A DNA stretch of 41,524 bases from Psychrobacter sp. UBA5136 (GTDB lineage Bacteria; Pseudomonadota; Gammaproteobacteria; Pseudomonadales; Moraxellaceae): the NCBI RefSeq assembly GCF_002414005.1, contig NZ_DHYG01000038.1:1-41524 (forward strand), given 5' to 3'. The translations under genes and the position numbers were made by a program. The notes below the pieces were generated by a model, which had not been told where the DNA came from, made no database searches, and was given only the letters and a program-made list of their open reading frames with translations. The stretch's first letter is position 1. The number at the start of each line of letters is the position of its first letter. This document shows positions 15,455 through 24,250 of the stretch, piece after piece.

Positions 15455-16297
15455 GTGGATATACTGTTATTAATCCAAGCGCTTATCATGGGTATCGTTG
15501 AAGGCATCACTGAATTTTTACCCATTTCTAGCACTGGCTACTTAATTTTATCAGCAGACTTGATGGGTTTTTGGACCAAAGAAAAAGTTGATTTGTTTGT
15601 GGTGGTAGTCCAGCTTGGCGCTATCTTAGCGGTCATTTATGACTATTGGGGCAGGTTATGGCAAGCGCTGATGGGTTTGCTGACGGGTAAAGCCGAAGGT
15701 ATGAATAACCCAAGACAGCTGGGCTTAAGTTTAATCGTTGCCACTATTCCGGTGATGATTGTTGGTTTTACCTTTGCGGACGAGATTAAGGCGTATTTAT
15801 TTAACCCCATCGTTGTAGCGATTATGCTGATTATCGGTGGCCTGCTGATATTTTATGTAGAAAATCGTCCGAAAACGATTATTGCCCAAGAAGCAGAAGA
15901 CGTTAGCTTAAAAACAGCGTTGATGATTGGGTTGTTTCAATGCCTCGCCTTGATACCCGGAACCTCACGCTCAGGCGCGACCATTATTGGCGCACTCTGG
16001 CTAGGCGTGTCGCGTAAAGCGTCTGCGGAGTTTTCTTTCTTTTTAGGAATACCTGTCATTGTTGGCGCAGCGTTATTGGATTTATTAAAGCACCATGACG
16101 TGTTGACCAGTAGCGAGGATTGGTTGGTATTGGGTATTGGCACCATGGTGTCATTTATCGTCGCTTTACTTTGTATTCGCCTATTGGTCGCGTGGGTTAG
16201 CCGCCGTGATTTTAAAATTTTTGCTTGGCTACGTATTATTACGGGCGTATTAGTACTGATTGCCGCTTGGGGTTTTGGTTATCAAATGGCAGGCTAG
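15455..16297 (+). CDS. uppP: undecaprenyl-diphosphatase UppP (BacA)
   Basis: An integral membrane phosphatase that converts undecaprenyl pyrophosphate to undecaprenyl phosphate, the lipid carrier for peptidoglycan and other wall polymers; its activity also underlies low-level bacitracin tolerance. The 280-residue protein shows both signatures: EGITEFLPISSTGYLIL (Glu16 and Glu20 in the first) and PGTSRSGATIIGALWLG (Arg172). About eight hydrophobic segments are present. The start is GTG at 15455, with an AGGGA ribosome binding site 7 bases upstream. A terminator-like hairpin directly abuts that site. Downstream lies an inverted-repeat element rather than a simple terminator. Confidence 0.97.
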   Translation: MDILLLIQALIMGIVEGITEFLPISSTGYLILSADLMGFWTKEKVDLFVVVVQLGAILAVIYDYWGRLWQALMGLLTGKAEGMNNPRQLGLSLIVATIPVMIVGFTFADEIKAYLFNPIVVAIMLIIGGLLIFYVENRPKTIIAQEAEDVSLKTALMIGLFQCLALIPGTSRSGATIIGALWLGVSRKASAEFSFFLGIPVIVGAALLDLLKHHDVLTSSEDWLVLGIGTMVSFIVALLCIRLLVAWVSRRDFKIFAWLRIITGVLVLIAAWGFGYQMAG

Positions 16298-16338
16298 TTT
16301 TTAACGATACGACCTTAAGTTTTTAAATGTCTGAGTTG

Positions 16339-16482
16339 TATCGATAGATCAATATAAAAAATACACAGCGAGACTGGCAAGAATTTTTCTTGCTTGCTGT
16401 GCCTACGCCGACAGAGGTTGCAAAAAATTTTTTACCAGCCTCGCGCTACAATCTTGTGTATCCATTTTATTCAGTAACGACT
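16339..16482. repeat. small inverted-repeat intergenic element, copy 1 (MITE-like)
   Basis: Imperfect inverted arms lie at 16368-16388 (GCGAGACTGGCAAGAATTTTT) and 16422-16444 (complement GCGAGGCTGG followed by an A/T run); most differences are transitions that would still pair as G-U in RNA. Inside is a second hairpin, GCAAGAA/TTCTTGC (16377-16393). The core TTGCTTGCTGTG (16390-16401) and CAGAGG (16412-16417) recur in inverted orientation at 25224-25255. It lies between uppP and rsmJ and may also work as the uppP terminator. Boundaries are approximate. Confidence 0.6.
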
Positions 16483-16509
16483 GTAAAATCTTAAAAGAGG
16501 AGGGCAGTT

Positions 16510-17427
16510 ATGAGCAGTTTACAACAAGCATCAAGCAACTTTATGCACTGCCAACTTTTTTATGTTAGCGAAACCCAACACGCGCAGGTTGAAAGCCTGC
16601 AAGCATTGATAGCTCAGCATCAATTGCCGATTATTTTAAGTCCTGAGCTGTTTACCGATAAGCTGAATCAAAAACGCCGCCAGCAATTAAGCCAAAACGC
16701 CACCCAGCCTATTTTAGTATTAGATGAAAAAGACAAATTATCATGGCTGAGTGACGGGCTAAGCGTTGCGCCTGAATGGGATAAGCTGCAACGCCGTGTG
16801 GTGAGCGCGGGGCGCAAATCCGAGCTGTTATTGCAAGCTGTCAAAATCACATCGGACAGCATGGTCATTGATGCGACCGCAGGCTTTGGCCACGACAGTC
16901 TGATATTGGCCAGTACTGGCGCCCAAGTTATTATGCTTGAGCAGCAGCACTTGATGGCGCTGCTTTTGCTCGCAGAACAGCAGCGGATGCGTGCGCTGGC
17001 AAATTGGCAAAAACTCATGAGCCGCCTACAGATTATCAATACCGATGCGCTTAGTTATTTCGCAAACAGTCACTTTGCAAACAGACATTTTGCACAATCA
17101 CAAACTGATGCGATTTCTAGCTCAAAAGCAATCGATGTGGTTTATCTGGATCCTATGTTTCCAGAGGACAGCTATCAAGATAGCAAAACGGGTAAAGGCG
17201 CCAAAGTCGGTAAACATATGCAAGCCTTGCACCAATTGGCACGCCCGCCAACGCTAGACGAAGAGGTGCAATTGCTACAATCGGCGCGTACTGTCGTCAG
17301 TCAAAATGCACGAACGTCTGGCCGCGTGGTTGTGAAGCGCCCACAATTGGCGCCATCACTTGCGCACCAACAACCGAGCGAGAGCTGGCATAATGAAGTG
17401 GTACGCTTTGATGGGTATTTTGTTTAA
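16510..17427 (+). CDS. rsmJ: 16S rRNA (guanine-N2)-methyltransferase RsmJ
   Basis: Methylates G1516 of 16S rRNA using S-adenosylmethionine. The 305-residue protein has the RsmJ SAM-binding motif VIDATAGFGHDSLILASTG (about residues 118-136), the catalytic-site motif VYLDPMFPED (about 212-221), and the downstream KTGKGAKVGKHMQALHQL segment typical of YhiQ/RsmJ. It is longer than E. coli RsmJ (250), with an N-terminal extension and a repetitive insert (YFANSHFANRHFAQS, about 182-196) just before the active-site strand. A GAGGAGGG ribosome binding site precedes the ATG. A small membrane gene follows 54 bases later and may be co-transcribed. Confidence 0.94.
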   Translation: MSSLQQASSNFMHCQLFYVSETQHAQVESLQALIAQHQLPIILSPELFTDKLNQKRRQQLSQNATQPILVLDEKDKLSWLSDGLSVAPEWDKLQRRVVSAGRKSELLLQAVKITSDSMVIDATAGFGHDSLILASTGAQVIMLEQQHLMALLLLAEQQRMRALANWQKLMSRLQIINTDALSYFANSHFANRHFAQSQTDAISSSKAIDVVYLDPMFPEDSYQDSKTGKGAKVGKHMQALHQLARPPTLDEEVQLLQSARTVVSQNARTSGRVVVKRPQLAPSLAHQQPSESWHNEVVRFDGYFV

Positions 17428-17481
17428 GGACTACTTCGTTTAATAGCCAGCTTGTTTAGCAGCTAAATTTAGGAGCAGGGA

Positions 17482-17724
17482 ATGCCAACGCTAATTATTT
17501 GGGTAATGGGAGCAGCGTTATTATTGATAAATATTATGCTGCGTACGAGAATTTTAAGATTGGAAGCGCGCTTAAAAGAATTGAGCCGCCCTGAAGATTA
17601 TTTAGCTTTTTTACGACAGCAAGCCGTACAAAAAGAAAAAGTCCCTGCCATTAAAGCCTTACGCAAGCAATATCCTGAGTTGTCGCTCATTGAAGCCAAT
17701 AAATTGTGGCAACAAATCCAATAG
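17482..17724 (+). CDS. membrane-anchored small protein with an L7/L12 C-terminal-like segment
   Basis: An 80-residue protein with one N-terminal membrane helix (about 3-20), a basic coiled segment (RTRILRLEARLKELS), and a C-terminal part KVPAIKALRKQYPELSLIEA that resembles the KxxAIKxlRxxxxLsLxEAkxlv pattern of the ribosomal protein L7/L12 C-terminal domain. That resemblance is by eye. An AGGAG site lies about 8 bases before the ATG. Its position right after rsmJ suggests co-transcription. The function is unknown; it could be a small factor of membrane-associated translation, which is speculation. Confidence 0.7.
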   Translation: MPTLIIWVMGAALLLINIMLRTRILRLEARLKELSRPEDYLAFLRQQAVQKEKVPAIKALRKQYPELSLIEANKLWQQIQ

Positions 17725-17807
17725 CTCGCCAACCTATTCGTTTCTGTTCGCTTAACTCAACAGCTGTAAACAAGTATATAAATTTCTATAGATGATAATA
17801 AAACGCC

Positions 17808-18725
17808 ATGACATTTAACGACAAACTCCACGCCTACCTACAACTGACGCGCTTTGATAAACCGGTGGGCATAGAGCTGTTACTATGGCCCACATTGTGG
17901 GGCATCATGCTAGCAGCAATGGGACAAGCGCAGCAGCAAGGGGCGACGGCAGGTTTGCCCAGTTTTAAAGTATTCATCATTTTTGCGCTTGGCGCGATTT
18001 TTATGCGCGCGGCAGGCTGTGCGATCAATGACTTTGCCGATCGCAAGGTCGATGGTCATGTTAGCCGCACCAAAGGACGGCCGCTTGCAGATGGGCGCTT
18101 GTCTGCTAAAGAGGCTGTTGCTGCATTTTTAGTATTGGTGTTATTAAGCGCCAGTCTGCTGTTCTTTTTGCCGATAGCAGTATTTTACTGGTCGCTTGGC
18201 GCCGTTATATTGGCGTTTATTTATCCATTTATGAAGCGTTTTACCCATTTGCCGCAAGTGTTTTTAGCGGCGGCGTTTGGTTGGGCGATACCGATGGCCT
18301 ATGTTGCCATACAAGGCGCGCCTGATATTTGGTGTTGGTTACTGTTTATCGCTTATATGTGCTGGACGGTGGCTTATGATACCCAGTACGCGATGGCAGA
18401 TCGTGAAGATGATCTAAAAATTGGCGTCAAATCAACGGCGATATTGTTTGGCCGCTATGATGTGATTATTATCTCGCTGCTGCAAATGTTATTTTTATTA
18501 GTCATGGGCGCGGTCATGTGGCATTATTTTGCACCAACCAGCTTGGGCATCATTCCTGTCTTTGGTCTAGCATTGGTGGCGATGATGTTTGCCAAGCAAA
18601 ATAGCGCGTGTGCCAGTCGTCAGGCACTGGCCTGTTTCCAAGCATTTTTAGCCAATATATGGGTAGGGCGTTACATCTTTGCGCTCGTTGCAACTGCTTG
18701 TCTATGGACAACGTTTAATGGATAA
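17808..18725 (+). CDS. ubiA: 4-hydroxybenzoate octaprenyltransferase
   Basis: Attaches the polyprenyl tail to 4-hydroxybenzoate, the first membrane step of ubiquinone synthesis. The 305-residue protein has about nine hydrophobic segments and both Asp-rich prenyl-diphosphate/Mg motifs: NDFADRKVDGHVSRTKGRPL (about 68-87) and YDTQYAMADREDD (about 190-202). The length agrees with the family (about 290). It overlaps the next gene by 8 bases, so the pair is probably translationally coupled. I see no ubiC in the window. Confidence 0.96.
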   Translation: MTFNDKLHAYLQLTRFDKPVGIELLLWPTLWGIMLAAMGQAQQQGATAGLPSFKVFIIFALGAIFMRAAGCAINDFADRKVDGHVSRTKGRPLADGRLSAKEAVAAFLVLVLLSASLLFFLPIAVFYWSLGAVILAFIYPFMKRFTHLPQVFLAAAFGWAIPMAYVAIQGAPDIWCWLLFIAYMCWTVAYDTQYAMADREDDLKIGVKSTAILFGRYDVIIISLLQMLFLLVMGAVMWHYFAPTSLGIIPVFGLALVAMMFAKQNSACASRQALACFQAFLANIWVGRYIFALVATACLWTTFNG

Positions 18726-19401
18726 ATTCAATAAACTTGCAAAATTAAAATTGAAGAAAGGTTCCAACATTGATGTTAATGCGCCTGTCATCGACTATCA
18801 AGCAAAGCTGGCTGAGCATGGGCTAACGCGCGCACAAGTCATCGAAACTGAGCGTAAACTGGCGAAATTCGCCAATACCATGGATTCGCTCGTACGTGTT
18901 CCTTTTACGAAGCAAGGTATGGGGGCTGATGCGGCGCTGTCGACCATTCCGCTGGCGGGAGACTTGGCAGGATTGGCCTTAACCAGTTATGCTTTTATAT
19001 TGGGTCGGCAGTTGGGTGTGCCGGCGCATAAAATGACCCCAGCGGTTAGACTGGCGCTGATGGACATGGTCGTTGGTATCGTACCGGGTATTGGTACGGT
19101 GCTCGATATTTTTATTCGTCCCAGCCGCAAGACACTGAGCATCGTGCACGAGCATTTACGCGATGAATATGGCATCACCGAAACCATGCATATGGATCGG
19201 CCGTTTTTGCATCAATCATTAGAAAATAGACAGCAGCACAGCCGCTTTACCTTCTTTTGGCGCAGCCCTATCGTTGCTTGGTTATATCTGCACATTCCTG
19301 ATTTGCTTGGCTTAGTTGTTCTTGTGGTTATCGGTTGGGGTTTGTGGGCGGTGATGAGCTGGCTGGTCAGTGTACTTGGCAAGACCACTGGCTTTGGCTA
19401 A
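18718..19401 (+). CDS. DUF4112-like membrane protein
   Basis: I chose the ATG at 18718 (MDKFNKLAKLKLKKG) over an earlier in-frame ATG at 18679, which would lie deep inside ubiA. The resulting 227-residue protein has a basic N-terminus and a central region matching the DUF4112 pattern as I know it: ANTMDSLVRVPFTKQGMGAD, then a hydrophobic stretch with IPLAGDLAGLALTSY and IVPGIGTVLDIFIRPSRKT. A strong C-terminal membrane helix follows (about 193-218). Function is unknown. The 8-base overlap with ubiA suggests coupling, but a role in quinone synthesis does not follow. Confidence 0.8.
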   Translation: MDKFNKLAKLKLKKGSNIDVNAPVIDYQAKLAEHGLTRAQVIETERKLAKFANTMDSLVRVPFTKQGMGADAALSTIPLAGDLAGLALTSYAFILGRQLGVPAHKMTPAVRLALMDMVVGIVPGIGTVLDIFIRPSRKTLSIVHEHLRDEYGITETMHMDRPFLHQSLENRQQHSRFTFFWRSPIVAWLYLHIPDLLGLVVLVVIGWGLWAVMSWLVSVLGKTTGFG

Positions 19402-19417
19402 AGTGAAAAAACAACAA

Positions 19418-19455
19418 AAAGGCAGCAATTATTATTATTTGCCGCCTTTTTTTGC
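19418..19455 (+). terminator. intrinsic terminator of the ubiA unit
   Basis: AAAGGCAGCAA (19418-19428) pairs with TTGCCGCCTTT (19439-19449) with one A-C mismatch, followed by a T run. The A's on the other flank would let it also serve the minus-strand lipoprotein gene that ends at 19505. Confidence 0.85.
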
Positions 19456-19504
19456 TTAAATTATCAACTATAAAAGATTTCAAGCAAAATTTTTATTTAA
19501 AAAA

Positions 19505-20143
19505 CTACTCGGTGATAACTTCGGCATCTACGCTAATGGCGTCAAAGCTCGTCATTTTATTATTTTGAATAAGGTCGATGCTGCTACCACCGCCATGACT
19601 GACCAGCTGCATACTGCCATCGCTTGAGTGGTAAGTGGGATTGTTGCCTTGTCCCTCTGGGGCACTTAAAGTGATTTTTGGTTTGCCCGGCAAGGTAACG
19701 ATAGCGTTAAGCACGCCTTTTTCTGAGGTTTCAAAGATGACAAATAGTGTCTCACCGCTGGCGCTACGATAATTAACATCGGTGATTTGCGCGCCTTTGA
19801 TGGCTTGTTCTGGATTGGGCGCTATCGCAGCATTGTTTGCTGAGTTGTCTGCTGCGTCAAGCTTATTTTTAGGTTCAGTTAAGCTTGTATCTTGTTCTAA
19901 ATTGTCTGTAGATGCCGTAGTATTTAGATTTTCTTCAGCATTAGGTGTATTGATATTAGAAGTCACTGGCGTCGTCTGAATCGTTGTTTTAGCAGGAGTT
20001 TCATTAGTAGTATCATCAGTAGTTTCATCGGCTGCTTCAGGCTCTGGCGTTTTTTGACAGGCATTCAGCAATGATACACTTAATAAAGCGATAGAAATTG
20101 CTTTAAGGTAAGGTTTTGCCAGTGTGAAAAAAGGGGTTTTCAT
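19505..20143 (-). CDS. predicted lipoprotein, unknown function
   Basis: A 212-residue protein with a lipoprotein signal peptide: basic start, hydrophobic core and lipobox LNAC with Cys29. Residues 30-105 are a low-complexity Thr/Glu/Asp/Asn-rich linker. The C-terminal 100 residues look like a small beta-rich domain (AQITDVNYRSASGETLFVIF, then a segment ending KITLSAPEGQ). The linker plus small domain suggests an outer-membrane-anchored protein reaching into the periplasm. I do not recognise the domain. It lies downstream of mnmC with a 144-base gap, so it probably has its own promoter. Confidence 0.75.
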   Translation of the reverse strand: MKTPFFTLAKPYLKAISIALLSVSLLNACQKTPEPEAADETTDDTTNETPAKTTIQTTPVTSNINTPNAEENLNTTASTDNLEQDTSLTEPKNKLDAADNSANNAAIAPNPEQAIKGAQITDVNYRSASGETLFVIFETSEKGVLNAIVTLPGKPKITLSAPEGQGNNPTYHSSDGSMQLVSHGGGSSIDLIQNNKMTSFDAISVDAEVITE

Positions 20144-20287
20144 AAGAGATAGCTATCCATTTTATAATTGATATGTAAGCATTTTTCTTTAAGTCAGCTG
20201 CTACAGGATGATAAACACATGCTTTTACGTTGACAGCACTGGTATAAGATAGCATCTGTATAAATATTGATAAACGTTGGCGTAACG

Positions 20288-22453
20288 TTAAATGGTTGCC
20301 TTTTGCGCTTTATGCAACCGCGCCCGATTGGGTGACAGCCGCGCTAACATAACAGCGGATAAAGGGGCAAAACAGCCAAGCATCATATCTGCTAAGACTT
20401 CAGCGCATATCGGTGCTAGGGCATAACCTTTTGCCCCCATGGCAGAGAGCGTCCAAATGCGGCGACTTTGCGCAAGTCGTCCGACCAACGGATGATAGTC
20501 AATGGTTTGCGTGCGCACACCCGCGCGCGCCTGCCATGCGCTGGTATCATCTGGCAAGACACTGCTTAATTCAGGTATATCTTCAAGCAATTTGTCATAA
20601 TTTTGCTGATTTTCTTCTTCACGAATATCAATGCTGGCGTCAGCATCGACAAAGCTCGCCCCCAGTAAAAACTGCGGCTGACCTTCGTTAATATAATTTA
20701 TCTCAGCATCACCGTGTTGCCCGATAAAGGGCGCGCAATAGCCACTATATTTGAGCGGTAATTTAGGTAATCGAGCGATTTGCTCAGTAGTGGGCGTAAA
20801 CCAAGATAATTGCCCACGAATGGTACGGCATTTAACGATACGGTTGTCTAATTGATGGCTCTCATAGGCCGCGCAAATCACCACATTATCAGCGCAGATA
20901 GTGGCGGGGGTTTGACTATTATTATCACTAGCACCACCACTTTTTTTATCGCCCGTCACTGTAACTTTATCTGCCTTTTCTTGGATATTAGTGACGCTAA
21001 GCTGCTGATAAGTGATATTTGGGTGTTTAAGGATGAGCGTTTTTAGTGCTTGTGGATTGATCAAACCCGATTTTGGTAAATATAAATTGTCCGTTAAGTC
21101 TTGAATGTTTAAACCGCTTAATTGCCGCGCTTCTTCAGCAGTAATTGTGGTTGCCATCTCATCAGGGTAATCGGCAATCTGTGCCGTGCCGATATTAGTT
21201 TTGATTAGCAAGTCTAACGTGCCCGTTTGCTCAAGTATTAGCGGCATTTGTTGCAGCGCTGCTTGCTGATTAAAATAACGATATAGCTTGCCGCTATATA
21301 GGTAGCCGATAGAGTGCAGGTGCTCATAGACGTGATGAATGGGCGTCATGTTTGGTGCGAGGAGGGCACGCGGATTGCCAGAGGCGCCAGCAAGCGGCGC
21401 GACTTTATCCACTATCGTCACTGTCATACCGCGATTGGCCAGTGTCCAAGCGGTAAGTAGTCCCGCAACACCCGCGCCAATCACCACTGTGTGGCTAGGA
21501 ATGTGGTCATGAGGGTGTGGCGAAACGCAGATATTGTTATCGTCATTTTGTGCTAAAGAATCAGGCAAGGAATCAGCGCTACCAGCCATAACCGCTGTTA
21601 GCATTTCACGTTTGCGCCCAAAGCCTTTCACCTTTTTAATGCTAAAACCATGGGCTTGTAAACCACGTTTGACGATACCGGCACAGCTATAAGTAGCCGC
21701 AGTCGTACCAGCACGAGATAAGCGCTGCATCTGGGCAAATATCGACTCTGCCCACAAGGACTCATTACAAGAGGGCGCAAAACCATCTAAAAACCAAGCA
21801 TCAATATAAGGGCGCTTAATAGCGCTCCCATTATTTAAGTTATCAAAAGTAGCTAGACTTGCCAAACTAGCGCCCGCATCGCCCAACCAAATATCAAGGG
21901 TGATATTATCGGCAATAAAATTTAGGCGATGACAGCCTGCAATCAGCGGTGGATAGTTTGCTAAAAGCTCGTCAATTAATTCGGCAAGATCGGGCGCACG
22001 CTGTGCCCATAAACTAAGTATCTGCGTTAAATCAGCAAGTGGAATGGGGTATTTTTCGGTGGTGATGAAATGTAAGCGAGCATTTGCTAAATGCGGCTGC
22101 TGCTCACGAAGCTCACGCCAAAGTTGCCATGTCGCTAAAAAATTCAAACCCGTACCAAAGCCCAATTCAGCAATCGTAAAGCATTGCTTGTCGGCAAGGT
22201 TTGCTAGCCGCTCTGGCAGATTGTTATGAGCTAAAAACACATGGCGGGATTCTGCCAAGCCATCAGCGTGCGAAAAATACACATCGCCAAACTCTCCTGA
22301 TACGGGCGCTTGATTGCCCGCATCATCGGTTTGCCATGCAATCTTAGCAGGGGTAATCACGTCTGGCGCTGCAGGTTTTTTAGAAGATTTGGTGTGTTTG
22401 TGGGACGTAGGCGAGGCGGTAGATGACACTTTAGGTATAGCAGAATTTGGCAT
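20288..22453 (-). CDS. mnmC: bifunctional tRNA mnm5(s2)U34 biosynthesis protein MnmC
   Basis: Carries out the last two steps of 5-methylaminomethyl-uridine synthesis at the wobble position. The C-terminal FAD domain removes the carboxymethyl group and the N-terminal domain methylates with SAM. The 721-residue protein has the methyltransferase motif ELGFGTGLNFLATW (GFGTG at 98-102) and WFLDGFAPSCNESLW (about 220-234). The oxidase has the FAD-binding motif VVIGAGVAGLLTAW from about 323. A poly-Ser/Lys/Pro N-terminal extension of about 35 residues precedes the conserved domain. It is the last gene of a probable yciI-like / coiled-coil / mnmC unit, with a 26-base gap to the upstream gene. Confidence 0.96.
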   Translation of the reverse strand: MPNSAIPKVSSTASPTSHKHTKSSKKPAAPDVITPAKIAWQTDDAGNQAPVSGEFGDVYFSHADGLAESRHVFLAHNNLPERLANLADKQCFTIAELGFGTGLNFLATWQLWRELREQQPHLANARLHFITTEKYPIPLADLTQILSLWAQRAPDLAELIDELLANYPPLIAGCHRLNFIADNITLDIWLGDAGASLASLATFDNLNNGSAIKRPYIDAWFLDGFAPSCNESLWAESIFAQMQRLSRAGTTAATYSCAGIVKRGLQAHGFSIKKVKGFGRKREMLTAVMAGSADSLPDSLAQNDDNNICVSPHPHDHIPSHTVVIGAGVAGLLTAWTLANRGMTVTIVDKVAPLAGASGNPRALLAPNMTPIHHVYEHLHSIGYLYSGKLYRYFNQQAALQQMPLILEQTGTLDLLIKTNIGTAQIADYPDEMATTITAEEARQLSGLNIQDLTDNLYLPKSGLINPQALKTLILKHPNITYQQLSVTNIQEKADKVTVTGDKKSGGASDNNSQTPATICADNVVICAAYESHQLDNRIVKCRTIRGQLSWFTPTTEQIARLPKLPLKYSGYCAPFIGQHGDAEINYINEGQPQFLLGASFVDADASIDIREEENQQNYDKLLEDIPELSSVLPDDTSAWQARAGVRTQTIDYHPLVGRLAQSRRIWTLSAMGAKGYALAPICAEVLADMMLGCFAPLSAVMLARLSPNRARLHKAQKATI

Positions 22454-22479
22454 AACAGGTCACATTTATAAAAATTTTT

Positions 22480-23028
22480 CTACCAGCGCTCACGGCGGAC
22501 AAAAACCAGCCATGAAATAAATATCCCAACCAACAAGCTTGCTAAAACCGTAAAGGCACCATATAAAAACAACTGGCCTTTGCTTTCATACACCAAAACG
22601 TTCACTTGCGTTTGTAAGTCGTTGACTTGACGCTGCAGTTGGGCATTACGGCTGAGCAGTTCTTGATTGGCCTCAGACAATGCTTTAGTTGATGGTTGTA
22701 GCTGCGCTGCTAGAGTGTCGCTAATGTTAGTCACAGGCTTATTAGCATTTGTAGCCGAAGCTGGTACTGTAGCAGCTGCGGTGTTTGCTGCGGTATTTAG
22801 CGGTGCTACTTGAACAGCAGTGTTAGGCGTTCCTGCTGCAGGATCGGCGTTGGTCACAGTTGGCGCTGCTTGCACCGATAGACTAGCAAACATCATCAAG
22901 CTAGCAACACTAACGTTAGCGGCGCGGCCAAAAGCGCGCGCCATGTCATGATGAGTAACATGATGCGCGGCATGAGGAGTAACATGATTAAAAACTTGAC
23001 GATTTGAAGAGGATAACCGCTCAATCAC
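22480..23028 (-). CDS. secreted/membrane protein with coiled coil and C-terminal membrane helix
   Basis: A 182-residue protein. After a His-rich start comes a hydrophobic segment ending SLSVQAAPT (about 40-56), which could be a signal peptide, particularly if translation starts at Met29. An Ala/Thr/Asn/Pro-rich linker follows, then a coiled coil (QELLSRNAQLQRQVNDLQTQ, about 117-143) and a C-terminal membrane helix ending LVFVRRERW. The coiled coil plus helix plus basic tail resembles the end of YgiM/TIGR04211-type SH3 proteins, but no SH3 domain is present here. Its ATG overlaps the stop of the upstream yciI-like gene by 4 bases (ATGA), so the two are probably coupled. Confidence 0.7.
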   Translation of the reverse strand: MIERLSSSNRQVFNHVTPHAAHHVTHHDMARAFGRAANVSVASLMMFASLSVQAAPTVTNADPAAGTPNTAVQVAPLNTAANTAAATVPASATNANKPVTNISDTLAAQLQPSTKALSEANQELLSRNAQLQRQVNDLQTQVNVLVYESKGQLFLYGAFTVLASLLVGIFISWLVFVRRERW

Positions 23029-23372
23029 GATGCTGTTACCTTATCTGCTGGCTTATCTGCAGCGCTGTCACTGTCATTCGGGGTAGGCAATGACTGCACA
23101 AACGGCTTGATGTCCACGTGACTATAGACGCCATCACGCAAATAAGGATCAGTGCTAGCCCACGCTTGCGCGGCGTCGAGGGAGTCGAAGTCAGCAATAA
23201 TCAGGCTGCCTGACATCTCGCTTTTACCGTGTACGATAGGCGTTGGACCAGCGATAACCAGACGCTGCTCGCTTTGTAATACTTGCAGGCGGGCAACGTG
23301 TTCGGCGCGCGTCATTTGGCGTTGGGCGCTGCTACCGGCAACATCGTGACCGATAATGGCAAATAAGGACAT
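23025..23372 (-). CDS. YciI-like protein
   Basis: A 115-residue soluble protein of the YCII domain family, a ferredoxin-like fold. It shows the family pattern: LFAIIGHDVAGS at the N-terminus, RAEHVARLQVL, GSLIIADFDSLDAAQAWAST and DPYLRDGVYSHVDIKPF. The conserved His/Asp positions (GHD, RAEH, DPY) are present. The biochemical role of YciI is not established. The C-terminal 20 residues form a Ser/Asp/Ala-rich tail absent from most relatives. It lies 125 bases after yciB on the same strand, matching the yciA/B/C/I neighbourhood of other gammaproteobacteria, and overlaps the next gene. Confidence 0.88.
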   Translation of the reverse strand: MSLFAIIGHDVAGSSAQRQMTRAEHVARLQVLQSEQRLVIAGPTPIVHGKSEMSGSLIIADFDSLDAAQAWASTDPYLRDGVYSHVDIKPFVQSLPTPNDSDSAADKPADKVTAS

Positions 23373-23497
23373 GAGACTTCCTCAAGTAAATAGTAAGAAT
23401 AAAGCGCTATAAACCATAATAAAACATGATGATATGTCTCATCATATTGTTAAATCATATATTATAATTAGACTAGATTTTAGGATTAAATCAGCTT

Positions 23498-24049
23498 TTA
23501 TTTAGTCGTTTTATCGGTTAACGCTGGGTTAAGATGATTTTTTAACAGCGCAAATTGAGCGACCACGAATACCAGCATAATCGGAATCCAGCCGTAAGTT
23601 TTAAAGTTAATCCAAGCCTCATCAGACATAGTAAATGCCGTGATATAATGCAGGACGCCCATAAAGGCAAAAAACAATGCCCAAGCGACGGTCAGTTTTT
23701 TCCAGCCACTTAAGGTCAGTGAAAACACTTCTTTCATCGCCAATTGCATGAGGGGCTTATTAATTGCCGCGCTTACCAATAGCGTTAAAGCAAAGATACC
23801 GTTGATAATGGGCGATTTCCAGCGTAAGTAGATGTCGTCACGTAATAGCAGCGTACCACCACAAAAAACGATGGTTAACAATAAAACGACCCACTGCTGC
23901 TTATCAAATTTGCCTTTTTGACGCACAAAGTGGATGGCATAAATAATGATAGTGGCCACGAGCAATGCACCTGCCGCCGCTAAAATGCCACTGTAACGCG
24001 CGGCAATAAAAAAAGCGATTAACGGAATGAAGTCTAATAAGGCTTTCAT
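23498..24049 (-). CDS. yciB: inner membrane protein YciB (septation protein A family)
   Basis: A 183-residue polytopic protein with about five hydrophobic segments, starting MKALLDFIPLIAFF, the family's usual N-terminus. An in-frame TTG at 24070 would add 7 residues, but the ATG at 24049 fits the family better. Conserved segments include WALFFAFMGVLHYITAF and DEAWINFKTYGWIPIML near the C-terminus. YciB has been linked to envelope integrity and cell elongation/division; the mechanism is unclear. It is divergent from the PHP phosphoesterase gene and probably heads the yciI-like/mnmC group. Confidence 0.93.
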   Translation of the reverse strand: MKALLDFIPLIAFFIAARYSGILAAAGALLVATIIIYAIHFVRQKGKFDKQQWVVLLLTIVFCGGTLLLRDDIYLRWKSPIINGIFALTLLVSAAINKPLMQLAMKEVFSLTLSGWKKLTVAWALFFAFMGVLHYITAFTMSDEAWINFKTYGWIPIMLVFVVAQFALLKNHLNPALTDKTTK

Positions 24050-24250
24050 AGCAAATAGAATGTCCAACAAAAACGTAAGGGGTAGTTTACACGTCTACCG
24101 CTGCAAAAAAAAGCAATCAACCCGATAATCATCCGATATGCCCTCGATAGCACATATCTTCGCCATATTTAGCTTATTTTACTGATAATATACCTAATAT
24201 CGACAGCATATTTAAATGCACCACCTATTAAACATCTCAAGGCCAGCTTT

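Noticed and set aside
18679..18717. Earlier start for the DUF4112-like gene
   Set aside because: It would overlap ubiA by 47 bases; the ATG at 18718 gives the usual short overlap and a typical basic N-terminus.
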